Positions 51,238 to 61,169 of a stretch of DNA of 64,000 nt are shown here, piece by piece; the stretch's first letter is position 1; every line of letters begins with the position of its first letter. The translations under genes were made by a program, and so were the position numbers. A model generated the notes under the pieces. It saw only the letters and a program-made list of their open reading frames with translations, had not been told where the DNA came from and did no database searches. Source of the stretch: Fennellomyces sp. T-0311 (lineage: Eukaryota > Mucoromycota > Mucoromycetes > Mucorales > Lichtheimiaceae); contig JALLLT010000055.1 of assembly GCA_025266875.1 (NCBI GenBank), positions 186,001 to 250,000 on the forward strand, read 5' to 3'.

Positions 51238-52392
51238 CTATTGGTCTTCATCAACATTTATTTCAACACCAGGGAGCTCTTTCTTCAGCCATGCAATCTG
51301 GTTCTCCTTCGTAAAAATATTGAACGATGCAGCTTTTCTCTCTTCAGCATAAAACACATCCTCCAAAGCAAAAAAATCGTCTATACCCAACCAACGTCTG
51401 TCCTGCACCGTCTTCAGCGCCTTGGCAATGCTTCCCAGAGATTCTTGCTCCTTTGCCTCTCTCGTGCGTTTGCTCTCTTCTGCAATCGCCATCAGAGCAT
51501 CACTGACCATTACACCTTGGGTGACTCGTCGTCGCTTTGGATCGGGTGGGGCGGAAGGTGATTCCGTACGTCTTCTGGCTAAGGTATTTACAACACCGTC
51601 ATCATCACTATCAGATGACGAATCTGAATCACCAGAGTTTTCAGAATCTTGAATGACATCGCTTTCACATGACTTGTCATTACCCTCGCCAACGTCTGCC
51701 TCGTCGTTGCCTGGATCTTGGTCTTCTCCCGTTGTCGTCTTCTTGCTGGACGATTTTGCCCGGGAACCGGTGGCACTACTTTTGTGGAAAAGTGCATCCA
51801 AAAGCTCGAAGTTGTCAAGGGGGGAGGTTCGGTATTTCTCGGCTTTCTTGTTCGCAGGTATCTTTAATAGTTGAAAGTTGATTAGCTAAAGCTTTGCATA
51901 TGAAACAGATGCCAGTATAATACTGGCAGGATATTGCTCAATTTCAATACTTACTTTCAAATAAGCATCCCAGACATGATCTTCTTGTGTAATCATGTTT
52001 GTGTCTACATCATAACCCCAGCCACTGGTGCCAACGCTGTTCTTTAGCTTGTACATAACTTGCCATGTCGTTCTAAGCTGATGGTTACATGACTGTAAGT
52101 TTCTCAATCATGACAAGATATATACACGAATGTTTCTTACTGGAGTAAGGCGGTCGGTAAACTGCAGTTTGTCATACTTCACGCCAAATCTTGCATTAAA
52201 TGCTGCAATTGTCTTCTCCCAAGCAACCTTTGTGAACCCAGAGTCAAGCCTCTCTCCTACCGCAGCTTGTTCAAGCAACTGTTCCACGAAAAAAACATCG
52301 CGTTCATCATTCCATGAAGCGGTGACTTTCTTCTTGATTTTTTTGTTGGTGGTGGCGGTGGTGGTGGTGGAGACTTTTGATTTTTTGGGCAT
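51238..52392 (-). CDS. MYB/SANT-like partner protein of the outer Harbinger
   Basis: Three exons (52392..52141, 52077..51955, 51861..51238) encode 332 aa. A Lys-rich start is followed by a MYB/SANT-like domain: ASWNDERDVFFVEQLLEQ, then a helix ending in a conserved W in LRTTWQVMYKLKN, then GWGYDVDTN and DHVWDAYLK. This pattern is shared with L10-interacting MYB proteins and Harbinger partner proteins. The second half is acidic and Ser-rich with a basic cluster (DPKRRRV), then a C-terminal helix. Its probable role is binding of element ends and nuclear import of the transposase. Confidence 0.85.
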
Positions 52393-53298
52393 CGTAGTAG
52401 AATGTATGTAGATGTATATAGTGTGGTTGATATTTATTACTGACAGTGGTGCTTTATATACAAAATCTAATTATGATAACATAATATAGCTTATGTCATT
52501 GCAAAAATCTGACAGCTCCCTGAATCATAAATTGTGCTTATACTGTGGGAATGACCAATACTTATAGCAAAGAAACGCATAAAATCGCGTTTTGTTCAGT
52601 GATATCATAGACAGACATAGTAAATATAATATATAGATGTATACATTTATCGAGTTGCATAAACATTATCTTTTATTATACGTAGAATGATGTTTACTAT
52701 GTAGTTAGGTTGCACTGACGACAAAAATGCTAAGAATTGATTATTCGTGGGAGTGTTCGGGTACAAAATTTATTTTCTCACAAAATCAATTTGTGGAGAT
52801 AAAAGTGATTTTGCGAAAATTGATTCTGAAAATCACTTCTGTATCCGAACGCGCTCTTAAATGCAACACCCTTCAGCTTTTAGGAAAAGCATACTTAAAT
52901 CCTCGTCATTTAGATATTCATTTATAAATGATACAGTGCTGCGATGCAGGTCTGTTGTTCCGCTTTTCGATTTGACAATGTCATAAAGCTGCATTGCTTT
53001 TTTGCTTCCCTTTGACAGTGCTGCGTATCCGTTTACGAATTGGAAAAAGTTCAACTCGTTATCAGCTGTTTGTACTGATATGATTCTAGGATATGTAGTT
53101 TCAGGTTCATCAGCAGCACCAGAGACGTTTTCTACGTCAGTGTCGTCAGCGTCGCCAGTGCCGTCAACCGAATCAAAATCAGCAGCAGCAACGTCATATT
53201 CATCAGTAGAGTAAGAGTCGTCAGCGCTACCAAAATCGAGCTGCTGGTCGCCTTCAAGGTCAACGTTGTAATCCCCATAGTCATATTCAAAGTCCATC

Positions 53299-54828
53299 AT
53301 GGTTCTTTCCGATATTACTCCGGAACAAGAGGTGTCTCCAGTTTTGACTGGGCCACCTCCCACAACACAATCGCAAAATCAACACTCGCCTCAATCGCAA
53401 CAATCCATTCACACGATGGACTTTGAGAACTCTCAACTGACACCGGACACCGTTTCCACTCCTGTGTATAACACGTATGCAGCAGTTGTTGCTCGCAACG
53501 GCCGCAGCAGCCAGAAAAAGGGACCGCTTTTCACGCCCTTAGAGCACTTCGCTTCTGACGAGAACAAGGCTAAGACTCAGCCTAACCCGTCGACCGGAGA
53601 TGCTATTAGTCCACACTTGTTGAGAAGAGGTACTGAAGACTACAGTGTGTTTTATGATGCGTCATCTCCCGCAGTCGCGGAGGATGCTTTTCTCAAGGCT
53701 GCACGTCAACTGTTTCCAAACTGGGACGTAGGAATTGGCATGATTCCTCACAAAGACAAAGAAACTGGTCATCAGTTGTATGAAATGACGCTTCCAAACG
53801 AGGCCGCTTGTTCAATCGCGCTGCAACAGTGCCTGAAGATTGAAAATCAGGAGTATCATGCAGTTCGCTCCTTGCCACCGGATCATTTTCTCACGAAATT
53901 GGAACTGGAAAAAATACCTACTTGCCTCCCAACTATGGAGCTCGAGAAGTGCTTGCGTGAAGCTCTATCGCCGTATGGCGAAGTGGTGAATCTCGGCCTC
54001 TACCGTGCCAAGAAAGGCTGGTTTCAAGGTTTTGGATATGCAGTCCTCATGAACACTCAAGGCACTTCTAGCCTTGGAGAATTAAAGCACCGAGTCCCTT
54101 TTGGGAAGATCGGCAACCGAGAAAGAGAGTTCTACGCCAAGTGGAAAGGCATGGGCAAATACTGCACCTACTGCCGTGACGATGGCCACAGTATAGTCGA
54201 ATGTGAGACAAGACCCTCACAAATGCCTGAATGCTACAACTGCAGGCAAGTGGGGCACATTTCAATCAATTGCCCCCACCCCCCTAGTGCGCATCATCAC
54301 AAAAAACCTAAATCCAGTTCGAATGCGCAACAGCCTCTTAAGGCACCAGTCAAACCATTCACGGTGAAACCAACTGCTCAGTCACCCATTCAAAGTACCA
54401 CGGGCAGCAGCGCTAGCAAACACGCTACTCGTGCAGTTACTGACGAAAAGCTCAACTCCAACAAGGAGGCCGAACAGGCATCAGTGAAGGAGAACGTCAT
54501 TCGCATCCCCACGGACACCTGGCAGACCGTTCGCCATAAGCCAAAGTCTGGCAATAAGAAACATGGATCACAAAAAAGAAAGCGCTCCAAGAAGCCAGAG
54601 AAAACTCCAACCATTGCCCTACTACAGGCTGTGGTAGACGCGTACAAATCCAGAGATGATGACGATTATGTACCCCTGTCAGGCTCGGAGGCCTCAAATG
54701 AGTCCAGTGAGGAATCCGATTCAGATGACACAATGGAAGACGCTCAGTCAGGCAACGTAAGCAGTCCACAAGGAAAAGACCCAAGCCGTGACAAAGGCGA
54801 GGGCGAGGGCGATATCGACCCTCAGTAG
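53299..54828 (+). CDS. LINE (non-LTR retrotransposon) ORF1 protein
   Basis: Open frame to 54828. The likely start is the ATG at 53416 (MDFENSQL); the upstream ATG at 53299 overlaps the CACTA start codons. Features in order: an RRM-like fold (about residues 170-260, with SPYGEVVNLGLYR and GFGYAVL), two CCHC zinc knuckles (YCTYCRDDGHSIVEC, CYNCRQVGHISINC), and a long Lys/Ser-rich then acidic tail. Such proteins bind element RNA and act as its chaperone. The frame is intact, but the downstream ORF2 is not complete. Confidence 0.85.
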   Translation: MVLSDITPEQEVSPVLTGPPPTTQSQNQHSPQSQQSIHTMDFENSQLTPDTVSTPVYNTYAAVVARNGRSSQKKGPLFTPLEHFASDENKAKTQPNPSTGDAISPHLLRRGTEDYSVFYDASSPAVAEDAFLKAARQLFPNWDVGIGMIPHKDKETGHQLYEMTLPNEAACSIALQQCLKIENQEYHAVRSLPPDHFLTKLELEKIPTCLPTMELEKCLREALSPYGEVVNLGLYRAKKGWFQGFGYAVLMNTQGTSSLGELKHRVPFGKIGNREREFYAKWKGMGKYCTYCRDDGHSIVECETRPSQMPECYNCRQVGHISINCPHPPSAHHHKKPKSSSNAQQPLKAPVKPFTVKPTAQSPIQSTTGSSASKHATRAVTDEKLNSNKEAEQASVKENVIRIPTDTWQTVRHKPKSGNKKHGSQKRKRSKKPEKTPTIALLQAVVDAYKSRDDDDYVPLSGSEASNESSEESDSDDTMEDAQSGNVSSPQGKDPSRDKGEGEGDIDPQ

Positions 54829-54980
54829 ATAGAAGTTTTATTTAAAAAAAAAAGCAGACAAAGGAAAGCCGGCGCATTTTTCGCCGAAGAAAAGAAAACA
54901 GAAAAGAAGAAAAAAGAAGAAAAAGCAAACAAACAAACAAGCAAACAAACAAACAAACCAAAAAGAAAAAAAAGCACACT

Positions 54981-55420
54981 ATGAAAATCAACATTGGAAC
55001 CCTCAATGTACGCCACCTTGCTAAAGTTGGCTCCTCACTAACCCAATCCCAATTTCTTCGTCATCTTCGAGATCAAAAACTTGACATACTGGCCATGCAA
55101 GACACCTGCTTGCCAACCACTGAAAGTGATACCATCATCCAAAGCCAGCTGCAAGAACACAGTAGCTTCTGGAGCCCATTCTACGCGATTGTCAGCTTCC
55201 ACCCTTCGATTGTAATCGAAACAGTTCTCGCATTCAGAACTGGCCGCGGCATATGGGCCAAAGTCTCTCACACAAACAATGATTTCGACCTCTTTTACAT
55301 AATCAATTTATATGCACCTGCGCAACCAACCCCGCGTTATTGGTTCTATCGTCATATTGTCCTGCTGGTCCTTGCTCAACAACTCTATTCTGATGGGCGA
55401 TTTCAATGGGCGACTGTTTT
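54981..55420 (+). pseudogene. LINE ORF2 start: truncated APE-type endonuclease
   Basis: Begins with INIGTLNVRHL, continues with AMQDTCLPTTES (the catalytic Glu position), YAIVSFHPS, LRTGRGIWAKVSH and INLYAPAQ. Then a frameshift near 55370 moves the conserved SILMGDFNGR into another frame. The homology ends by about 55420. The reverse transcriptase is absent. The element has thus lost its 3' two-thirds, the reverse of the usual 5' truncation. Confidence 0.8.
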
Positions 55421-55429
55421 TTTCTGTCT

Positions 55430-56069
55430 TTCACCTTCCTTTTTTTGATTTTTCCGTCCTTAGCCGCCCAATTTTTCGGTCCTTAGCCACCCAAAAAACA
55501 AGCTCTGTATAAGCACTACTATAAAATTTTCCGTCATTGCCTTTAATATTATTTTCTGTCGCAAGGTTTTCTATTGCTGCCTAACGTGGAGACTTTTCCG
55601 CTGGTCAGCAAATATCCTAGTCTTCTGTGTAACCGCGAATGTCTTGCTTACTTCATTTCTTTAGTCACTTTGCGTTAATTTGTATAGAGCTTAAATGTCA
55701 ATTATTTTGCCTAAAAAATGGTATGTAGCAGTTTTATTCAATCGATTTTAGGAGAGAGAGAGGGAGAAGGGATCAGAGCAAATAAAGAGAAAAGGAAGAA
55801 GAGAAAGAAAGAGACGAAACAAAGAGAAAAGGGAAGAGAGAAGCCGAAGAAAAATCCAGAAAAAGAGAGATTTCACTTGCTCTCATGTATTTTTGAAAGC
55901 TTGTTCACGATATCATTTGTCTACGAGGTTTGTTAATACACTCTTATAATTCATTATAGGATTATAAGCTTACATTTATATGTTGATCACGTTCTCGGAG
56001 ACCGTCTGGACACTCCTTGTCTGGTGTTATTCTACGGTAAAATACCATTACCGTGTTGGGAAATTGTCC
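55430..56069. other. Non-coding spacer between LINE and MULE
   Basis: AT-rich and low-complexity. It contains a purine-rich tract (about 55750-55870, AGAGA/AAGAGA). No gene, and no clear terminal inverted repeat of the MULE could be seen. Confidence 0.5.
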
Positions 56070-59000
56070 TCAAATCTTGTTTGTAAAAACACCTTTGTTG
56101 TCTTTGGAAAGGCCGTCGAACTGGTAAATACTTCCATTGGGAAGTCGACAAAGCGATTTGAAATGTATACCATTTGGCGAAGTTGCACATAAGCGACCAC
56201 AGAGCTCATACTTGATTTCTCGCAGGTGTTTGATTCCAAGATCAATTGTGACAGGATACCATGTCGTATTCTCCAGCTGGCCACCGATACTTCCCCGCTC
56301 CTCATCACAGTCGTACGCCCGAAGGCGATCCACGATAACAAGATATCTACTGTATTGTATGATTCTCTTCCCCAGAAACTGGCCTTCGGTTTTGGTGATT
56401 CGGTACTCGCTGATCTTCTGTACCATCACTGAAGCGATATCTCCATCGGTACGGCTATTTAGGCAATCTTCTTCAAACTCCTGAGGCGTGATGAAGTGTA
56501 TTGGATTCGTCATTCTTGGTTTTTCTGCTGCTGTAAGGTGAGCTTGCTTCCATCCACTGCCGATTTTTGGTGGCGTGATAATCAACGCTTCTGCAATGGT
56601 TGTGAACCTAAAGTGCTTTGATAGTTCACCATCCTTACGGCGACCAAAAAGATACGACAAGACATCGAGCGGGTCACCTTGCCTTCCTTTGACAATATCA
56701 AATCTTTGGCCGGCATTTTCCCAAATACTGGTGCGTGCTTTGATTAACCCTTGGGTAAAGTCGTAGTTTTGTGCTGCCACCCAAAGATCGGCAATCATGT
56801 TACTCCTTTTATCGTTTGGAACGCGCGTAGGCTCGTTTGGCAAGTAAGGCAATATAGTTCGTAGGAAAATTTGGAGTATACTGTCGATGAAACATGCGTT
56901 ATTGGAATTTGGCACGTCGTCCACAGAGTACCCTTCAGGAAGAGCGCTACGTATCAGGAAATAATAAATGTTAGCAAAAATTTGTTTCCAAGACTGAAGC
57001 TCATTGTACTTACGGTCTAACAAGTCTTTGGCTATAGTGTAGCTTTGCCTTCTTGTGCACAGCATCTCGAATACTCGAATATCTCTCTGCACGGGCTTTG
57101 CGGCTGCTATCATTAGCTTTGCGTTTCTCAGATATGATGGTGCACTCTTCACAATCTTTGTTGCCTGCTTGGTAATCTACAATTTTGTATATATTATACT
57201 TTCATTAGTGCATACGAATTTTCTTTAAATGTGTATAATATATACCAGTCTTCAGGTCGTCATCCGAAAGTTGGCTAAGAAGCTCTTGGAACTTCGTGTC
57301 GCGTTTGGACTTGTTACCTTCTAAAAGTTTAAAGATTTCTATTAGACTTGCAAGTGCTAGATACCTTATAAGGATTCCTACCTTGTGTATGCTTACTCTT
57401 CCTCAAAACAAGCTTCTCTACAGTATCAGGAGCACGCCCGTCATTGACAAACTTCTTTGTCGGTCTTTTGTTTCTGTATAATTCAACAAAGTCTACATTA
57501 GTAAACTGTGGTACTGCTAATACTGATAAACTTGATGTACTTGCTTTTCTGGCCGTGGTCGCTTGTAACTTGTTGCTTTTCCTGAATAAAACCTATCGAC
57601 ACTTGCTTCAAAGGTTTGGATATATGTAAGAAGCTCCAATAAAGTAGCTATAATAGGCTTGCCCGTCGCGATAACCAAGTACAATGACCGGTGGAAAGCT
57701 TCGATCCCATTCGTAGTTCTTGTAGTATGTTCCACCAGATCGTCATGCATTTCGGTTCGGGCCTTGAATATCATGCTGGCAACTTCTGGTTGCAACCACC
57801 AGTTAAGCCAGTCTTCAGCTTTCGGAAACTGTTCTCGCAAAGCTTGGGTAACTGCATCGAAAATGGCTGGCTGCAACGTTTGGTACATGGTGTCTGTGCA
57901 TTCCAGAAACGCCGTAACTTTTTCAGCCGGAATCGCTTTCTCCACCTTACGCAATTTCTCGATTGAGTTTCGCCAGTGATAATAGCAGCCCTTCAAAAAG
58001 GCTGCCGGCGGCAATGCTGCTCCAGGGAATGATTGCCGGAATGCCTCGTTAAATCCGGACCGCTGTGCTTGAGAATAGTCCATTATAATACCAAATATAT
58101 TCAGATTACCTTGATCATCAGTTGTAATATCCAAGGTATCAAACATCAAGGAAAAGTATGATTTGAAGTAATCCGCCGACAATCAACCAATGACAGCTTG
58201 GAATACTGGCACAAATTTTTTCAGTTGTGGCATATAAACAACTGAGTTGCAAAGGTAGTACCCGTCCGCGAAACAGGCATATGTAACGTCTGTAAGGATT
58301 GGATTGGCGCTCCAGTCAGCATGCAGCCTAATTACTGGCGAAGAGAACGGCAAACAGAAGTTTCTGGGGTGGATATTCATAGCTGAGCACAAGACGCCGG
58401 GGTATTGTTGATCGAGATCATATAGAGCCAAAGTCACTGATTCCAAGCTGCATGGTCCGTTCGCAGTAAGCCCATTGTTTGCCAGAATTTTTCGCCTTTG
58501 GTAAGTGATAACCTCCAGTCGATGAAGATCCTCATCAATTTCCCGCACTGGTTCCGAAGGATAGTGTGGTACCTTGGTTAAAAATTTGATTAGCATTCTA
58601 TAAATATCTTGTATCACTACTTATTACATACCTGGGTACTGGTGCCATTCAACAAGCCAATAGGCGTTTCGTTTGGATACGCAAGCACCCTCTCCTCCAA
58701 CTGGTCATAAGTAGCTCGGGCAATATAAGCAGGGTTCTGATAGCGGCCATGTGTATGCTTCCCAGAGGTCTGGAGCGTAGCCCATTCTCCATTGAACTTG
58801 AAGTGTACTCTTGTCGAACAGTGAATGTACTGATATTCCTCACCGCACTGGATGCATCCCGTACTTGCCACTTCGTTGATCCGACCCCTTTGGCTGGGAG
58901 GTCTTTGATAAAAGCCATTCCATGCGCAGGCTTCATTCTTGCATTGCATCGCTCCAAGACATATCTTGACGATATTCCGTCCTTTGGTGATAGTCCTGTT

Positions 59001-59147
59001 GTTCACTTCATGAAACTGCCAACCAAGATCGGTGGGACGCTGGTAGGTTCCGTCATTGTTTCTGCGCGGCTTGATCGTTACTGTCATCTCATCGCCATCA
59101 ATCTAGCGTGGAAAATGAGTGTCGTATTGGTTTTCAGATCCGGACAT
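56070..59147 (-). pseudogene. MULE transposase joined to a ubiquitin-protease-like domain, two nonsense codons
   Basis: Six exons (59147..58632, 58572..57524, 57473..57382, 57320..57246, 57176..57014, 56946..56070) form one frame of 923 codons, apart from a TAG at 59105-59103 and a TGA at 58185-58183. Order: a WRKY/GCM-like zinc finger (KICLGAMQCKNEAC..GCIQCGEE..KHTHG, about residues 60-115); a MULE-type nuclease (ADGYYLCNSVVYMP, GIIMDYSQAQRSGF, TTNGIEAFHRSL, about 230-470); a basic linker; and a C-terminal cysteine-protease-like domain with NACFIDSILQIF (Cys box) and GIHFKSLCRLPNGSIYQFDGL-like His box, the layout of USP (C19) enzymes. A start at 59087 avoids the first stop. All introns restore the same frame, which supports a single gene. 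Confidence 0.75.
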
Positions 59148-59564
59148 AGTAACTGTTGAGCGCTTAAGAAGAGGTTGTAATATGTGATGAGAGTGTTATA
59201 TCTGATAAAATAGGTAACAAGAATAGAATTCGCTGAGAATCTGAATAATTGTATATCCTTTATTATGAATGAACTATCTCTTTTTTATATCTTTCACTGA
59301 AGATTCTAATATCCGTTCCTGGATAAATGATACTTGGTCGAGGACGTATCGGGTTGCGTGTTCATCTTGCGTTTTACTGATGACGGCAGATAACGACTCC
59401 GTTTACTCTGTGATAGGTGCATGCCCTGTAGACATCATTCAGCTTCCTTGAAACCGGTGTAAGATAATACCGTTTGAATCTTAGTTCGCAATACTCTTAT
59501 AGAGTGCTCATCTGATGGGATGTGCTAGACTAGATGTTTGACCGATCTCCATTATGTACATACA

Positions 59565-60131
59565 TGTAGTGGTTAACCACATAATATATAAAAAAGGGAA
59601 AGAGATTATGATGCAGAAGGTTCCATCAAGAGTCACTGAGATCGTAAAATAAATCTCTCTTAAAGATGCTTTCTTCCTGTACTATTCTGGTGCCCCGTCT
59701 TGACGCACATGGCAGACTTCCACTACTTTAGTTCCGTTTGTCATATCCTGACATACCAGTCATCTATTATCTACATGCCTTTCCATCTCAGCCTTTGTTA
59801 CATCCATTCCTTTATTTCGACATGAACAACCGCACAGTTATCTATTGGCCTGTTGACTGGCTTGTGCGTCAGTGAGACCTTGATCTGGGTTCAGACTTCA
59901 AGAAGGACCATTCATGTTAACTCAGTCTCTGCATGATTATCCACTCCTTCGTAATAAGGCAGTATGATCATTAGATGTTATGGCGATAACACGGATTCAG
60001 CTCTGGTAGAAAAGCATTCACCTTCGCCGTCTCGACTCATCATCATTATAAATAGAGAGTAATTTTCCTCAACAAAACATTATCTTATTTTTGGTCTCGT
60101 CATTCAAGCGTTCCAATTGAGCGATACCACA
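59565..60131 (+). repeat. Solo LTR, older family
   Basis: Starts TGTAGTGGTTAACC and ends ATACCACA, giving the short inverted TG..CA ends of an LTR. It has TATAAATAGAG near 60047 and a polyadenylation-like AACAAAACATT after it. A diverged copy lies at about 15640-16172. No clear target duplication (flanks ATACA and CTGTC), so limits are approximate. Confidence 0.6.
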
Positions 60132-60215
60132 CTGTCCCAGACAAATATATAGTCCCGATAGTTTACTTCTAGCTTTGGATCCTATTTGTCACCTAGTGAT
60201 GTTTCACCGATCATC

Positions 60216-60585
60216 TGTCGTATCCTACACCTTCCCACAGAGAATGCCTTCTTGTTTCAGTCTCAGACACATCCATTCTATTCGTTCTTTCGACGGCACC
60301 AACCGTACGTCATTCATTGGTCCAGTTTCTGCCAACATCTGTCAAAAACTACTTTGATCTAGATTAGGACATCAAAGGACTCATCGAGTTTACCCGAAAC
60401 ATGGATAAGTTACTTAACAGGACGCTCGTCCTATATCGCCGCCTAAACATGGATTCGGAACATCACCAAGAAGCGTTCATCCCGACTGCTTCAACAATAT
60501 AAATATCTGAGTAGTTTGTCATCAATAAAAACATCTTTAATTCGGTCTCGCACTTTCACGTCTGATCTTATTTGAGAATATCACA
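60216..60585 (+). repeat. Intact solo LTR with target duplication TCATC
   Basis: 370 bp from TGTCGTATCC to ATATCACA, flanked by TCATC at 60211-60215 and 60586-60590. It holds AATATAAATAT (TATA-like, about 60498) and AATAAAAAC (polyadenylation-like) before the terminal GGTCTCGC region. It is the uninterrupted sister of the Crypton-split LTR at 42118-46295 and fixes that insertion point. No internal retrotransposon of this family is in the window. Confidence 0.92.
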
Positions 60586-60599
60586 TCATCGCTCTTATT

Positions 60600-60690
60600 A
60601 ACACAGGTTTCACTTCGATATTTATCCGAGCCTGTGTTTATCCAAGATTGGGCATATCCGAAGTGAGACCATATCCCTATACAGGCAGGT
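60600..60690. repeat. Small foldback repeat
   Basis: ACACAGG and CCTGTGT, and CACTTCGATAT and ATATCCGAAGTG, pair as overlapping inverted repeats just right of the solo LTR. This suggests a short hairpin element or a transposon end. Confidence 0.4.
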
Positions 60691-61169
60691 CTATTAGTTT
60701 CCCACAAATAAATAAAAATACTTCTTTCAAGTGTTCGAAGTGAACTATCATGTTAGCTATGACAGAGATAACGGAGACAAAGATGTCAACGAGACTCAAA
60801 AGGTAAGGCAGTTTTATTTCATATGCTTTGCTTCCATTATTTATAATAAGTGCTCATCCATGATGGGTATTCTATGAGCCGGTACGTCTGTGATCAATTT
60901 GTGATGTTAGCCTTAATATGACATAGCAGCGAGGCTTCACAAGGATGATTTGTGATGATGCTGACAGGGCATGTGCATGTGCGGAAGCATTGACTCGAAG
61001 GTCCTCCTGATTGGCTGAAGATTTGTCAAGCATGAAGCTCAACATTCCAATGTTGGAAGTAGGAAGGGGCGGGAAGAATGGATAACTATTATTTGCTGGA
61101 CTGGCAGAAGTAATGGCGAAAAGATCACCGAGGTAAGGACCACGTTGAAAGCAACAGAGGTTTGTATCA

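Larger units (their letters stand above)
46345..52856 (+). mobile_element. Outer PIF/Harbinger DNA transposon
   Basis: Ends GAGCGCGTTC(A/G)GATA are inverted (left 46345 onward, right ending 52856). They are flanked by TTA on both sides (46342-46344 and 52857-52859), the normal PIF/Harbinger target site. The sequence outside the two ends joins into a normal intron of the CACTA gene. It encodes a DDE transposase (49863-51151, +) and a MYB/SANT-like protein (51238-52392, -), the standard two-gene autonomous set. A second Harbinger is inserted near its left end. Confidence 0.85.
39651..53300 (-). pseudogene. CACTA/EnSpm (Tnp2-like) transposase gene, interrupted by nested elements
   Basis: Host layer of the nested insertion. 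Exon 1 is 53300..52895, acidic then FVNGYAALSKGSKKAMQ. Intron 1 (GTATGC..ACTAG) now holds a 6.5-kb Harbinger element. Exon 2 (46309..46296, then 42112..41667) is split by an LTR with target duplication TAAAC; across the gap it reads on to CPKECMLF. Then 41615..41243 (YLDQNMIQL), 41185..40945 (FFGLDELHLFG), 40874..about 40650, and a DUF4218-like exon near 40620-39950 (GPPRAYSTRSMERKVG). The last exon ends at 39651. Such transposases (RNase-H fold) cut and paste CACTA elements. Two in-frame stops (41726-41728, 41069-41071) add to the breaks. The 40.65-kb junction needs a GC donor or holds a frameshift. No terminal CACTA repeat was identified. Confidence 0.8.

Noticed and set aside
56946..57152. 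Alternative reading KSAPSYLRNAKLMIAAAK.. continuing directly into the protease-like domain
   Set aside because: The other frame (YQAGNKDCEECTIIS..) joins both neighbours in phase through a strong GTAAGT..ACGTAG intron (57013-56947), so the continuous ORF here is partly intron.
39651..59147. In-frame TAG/TGA codons as evidence of an altered genetic code
   Set aside because: All host genes (ICL, Rac1, G-alpha, INO80) use standard stops and avoid TGA/TAG internally; the in-frame stops occur only in transposon genes and are simple nonsense mutations.
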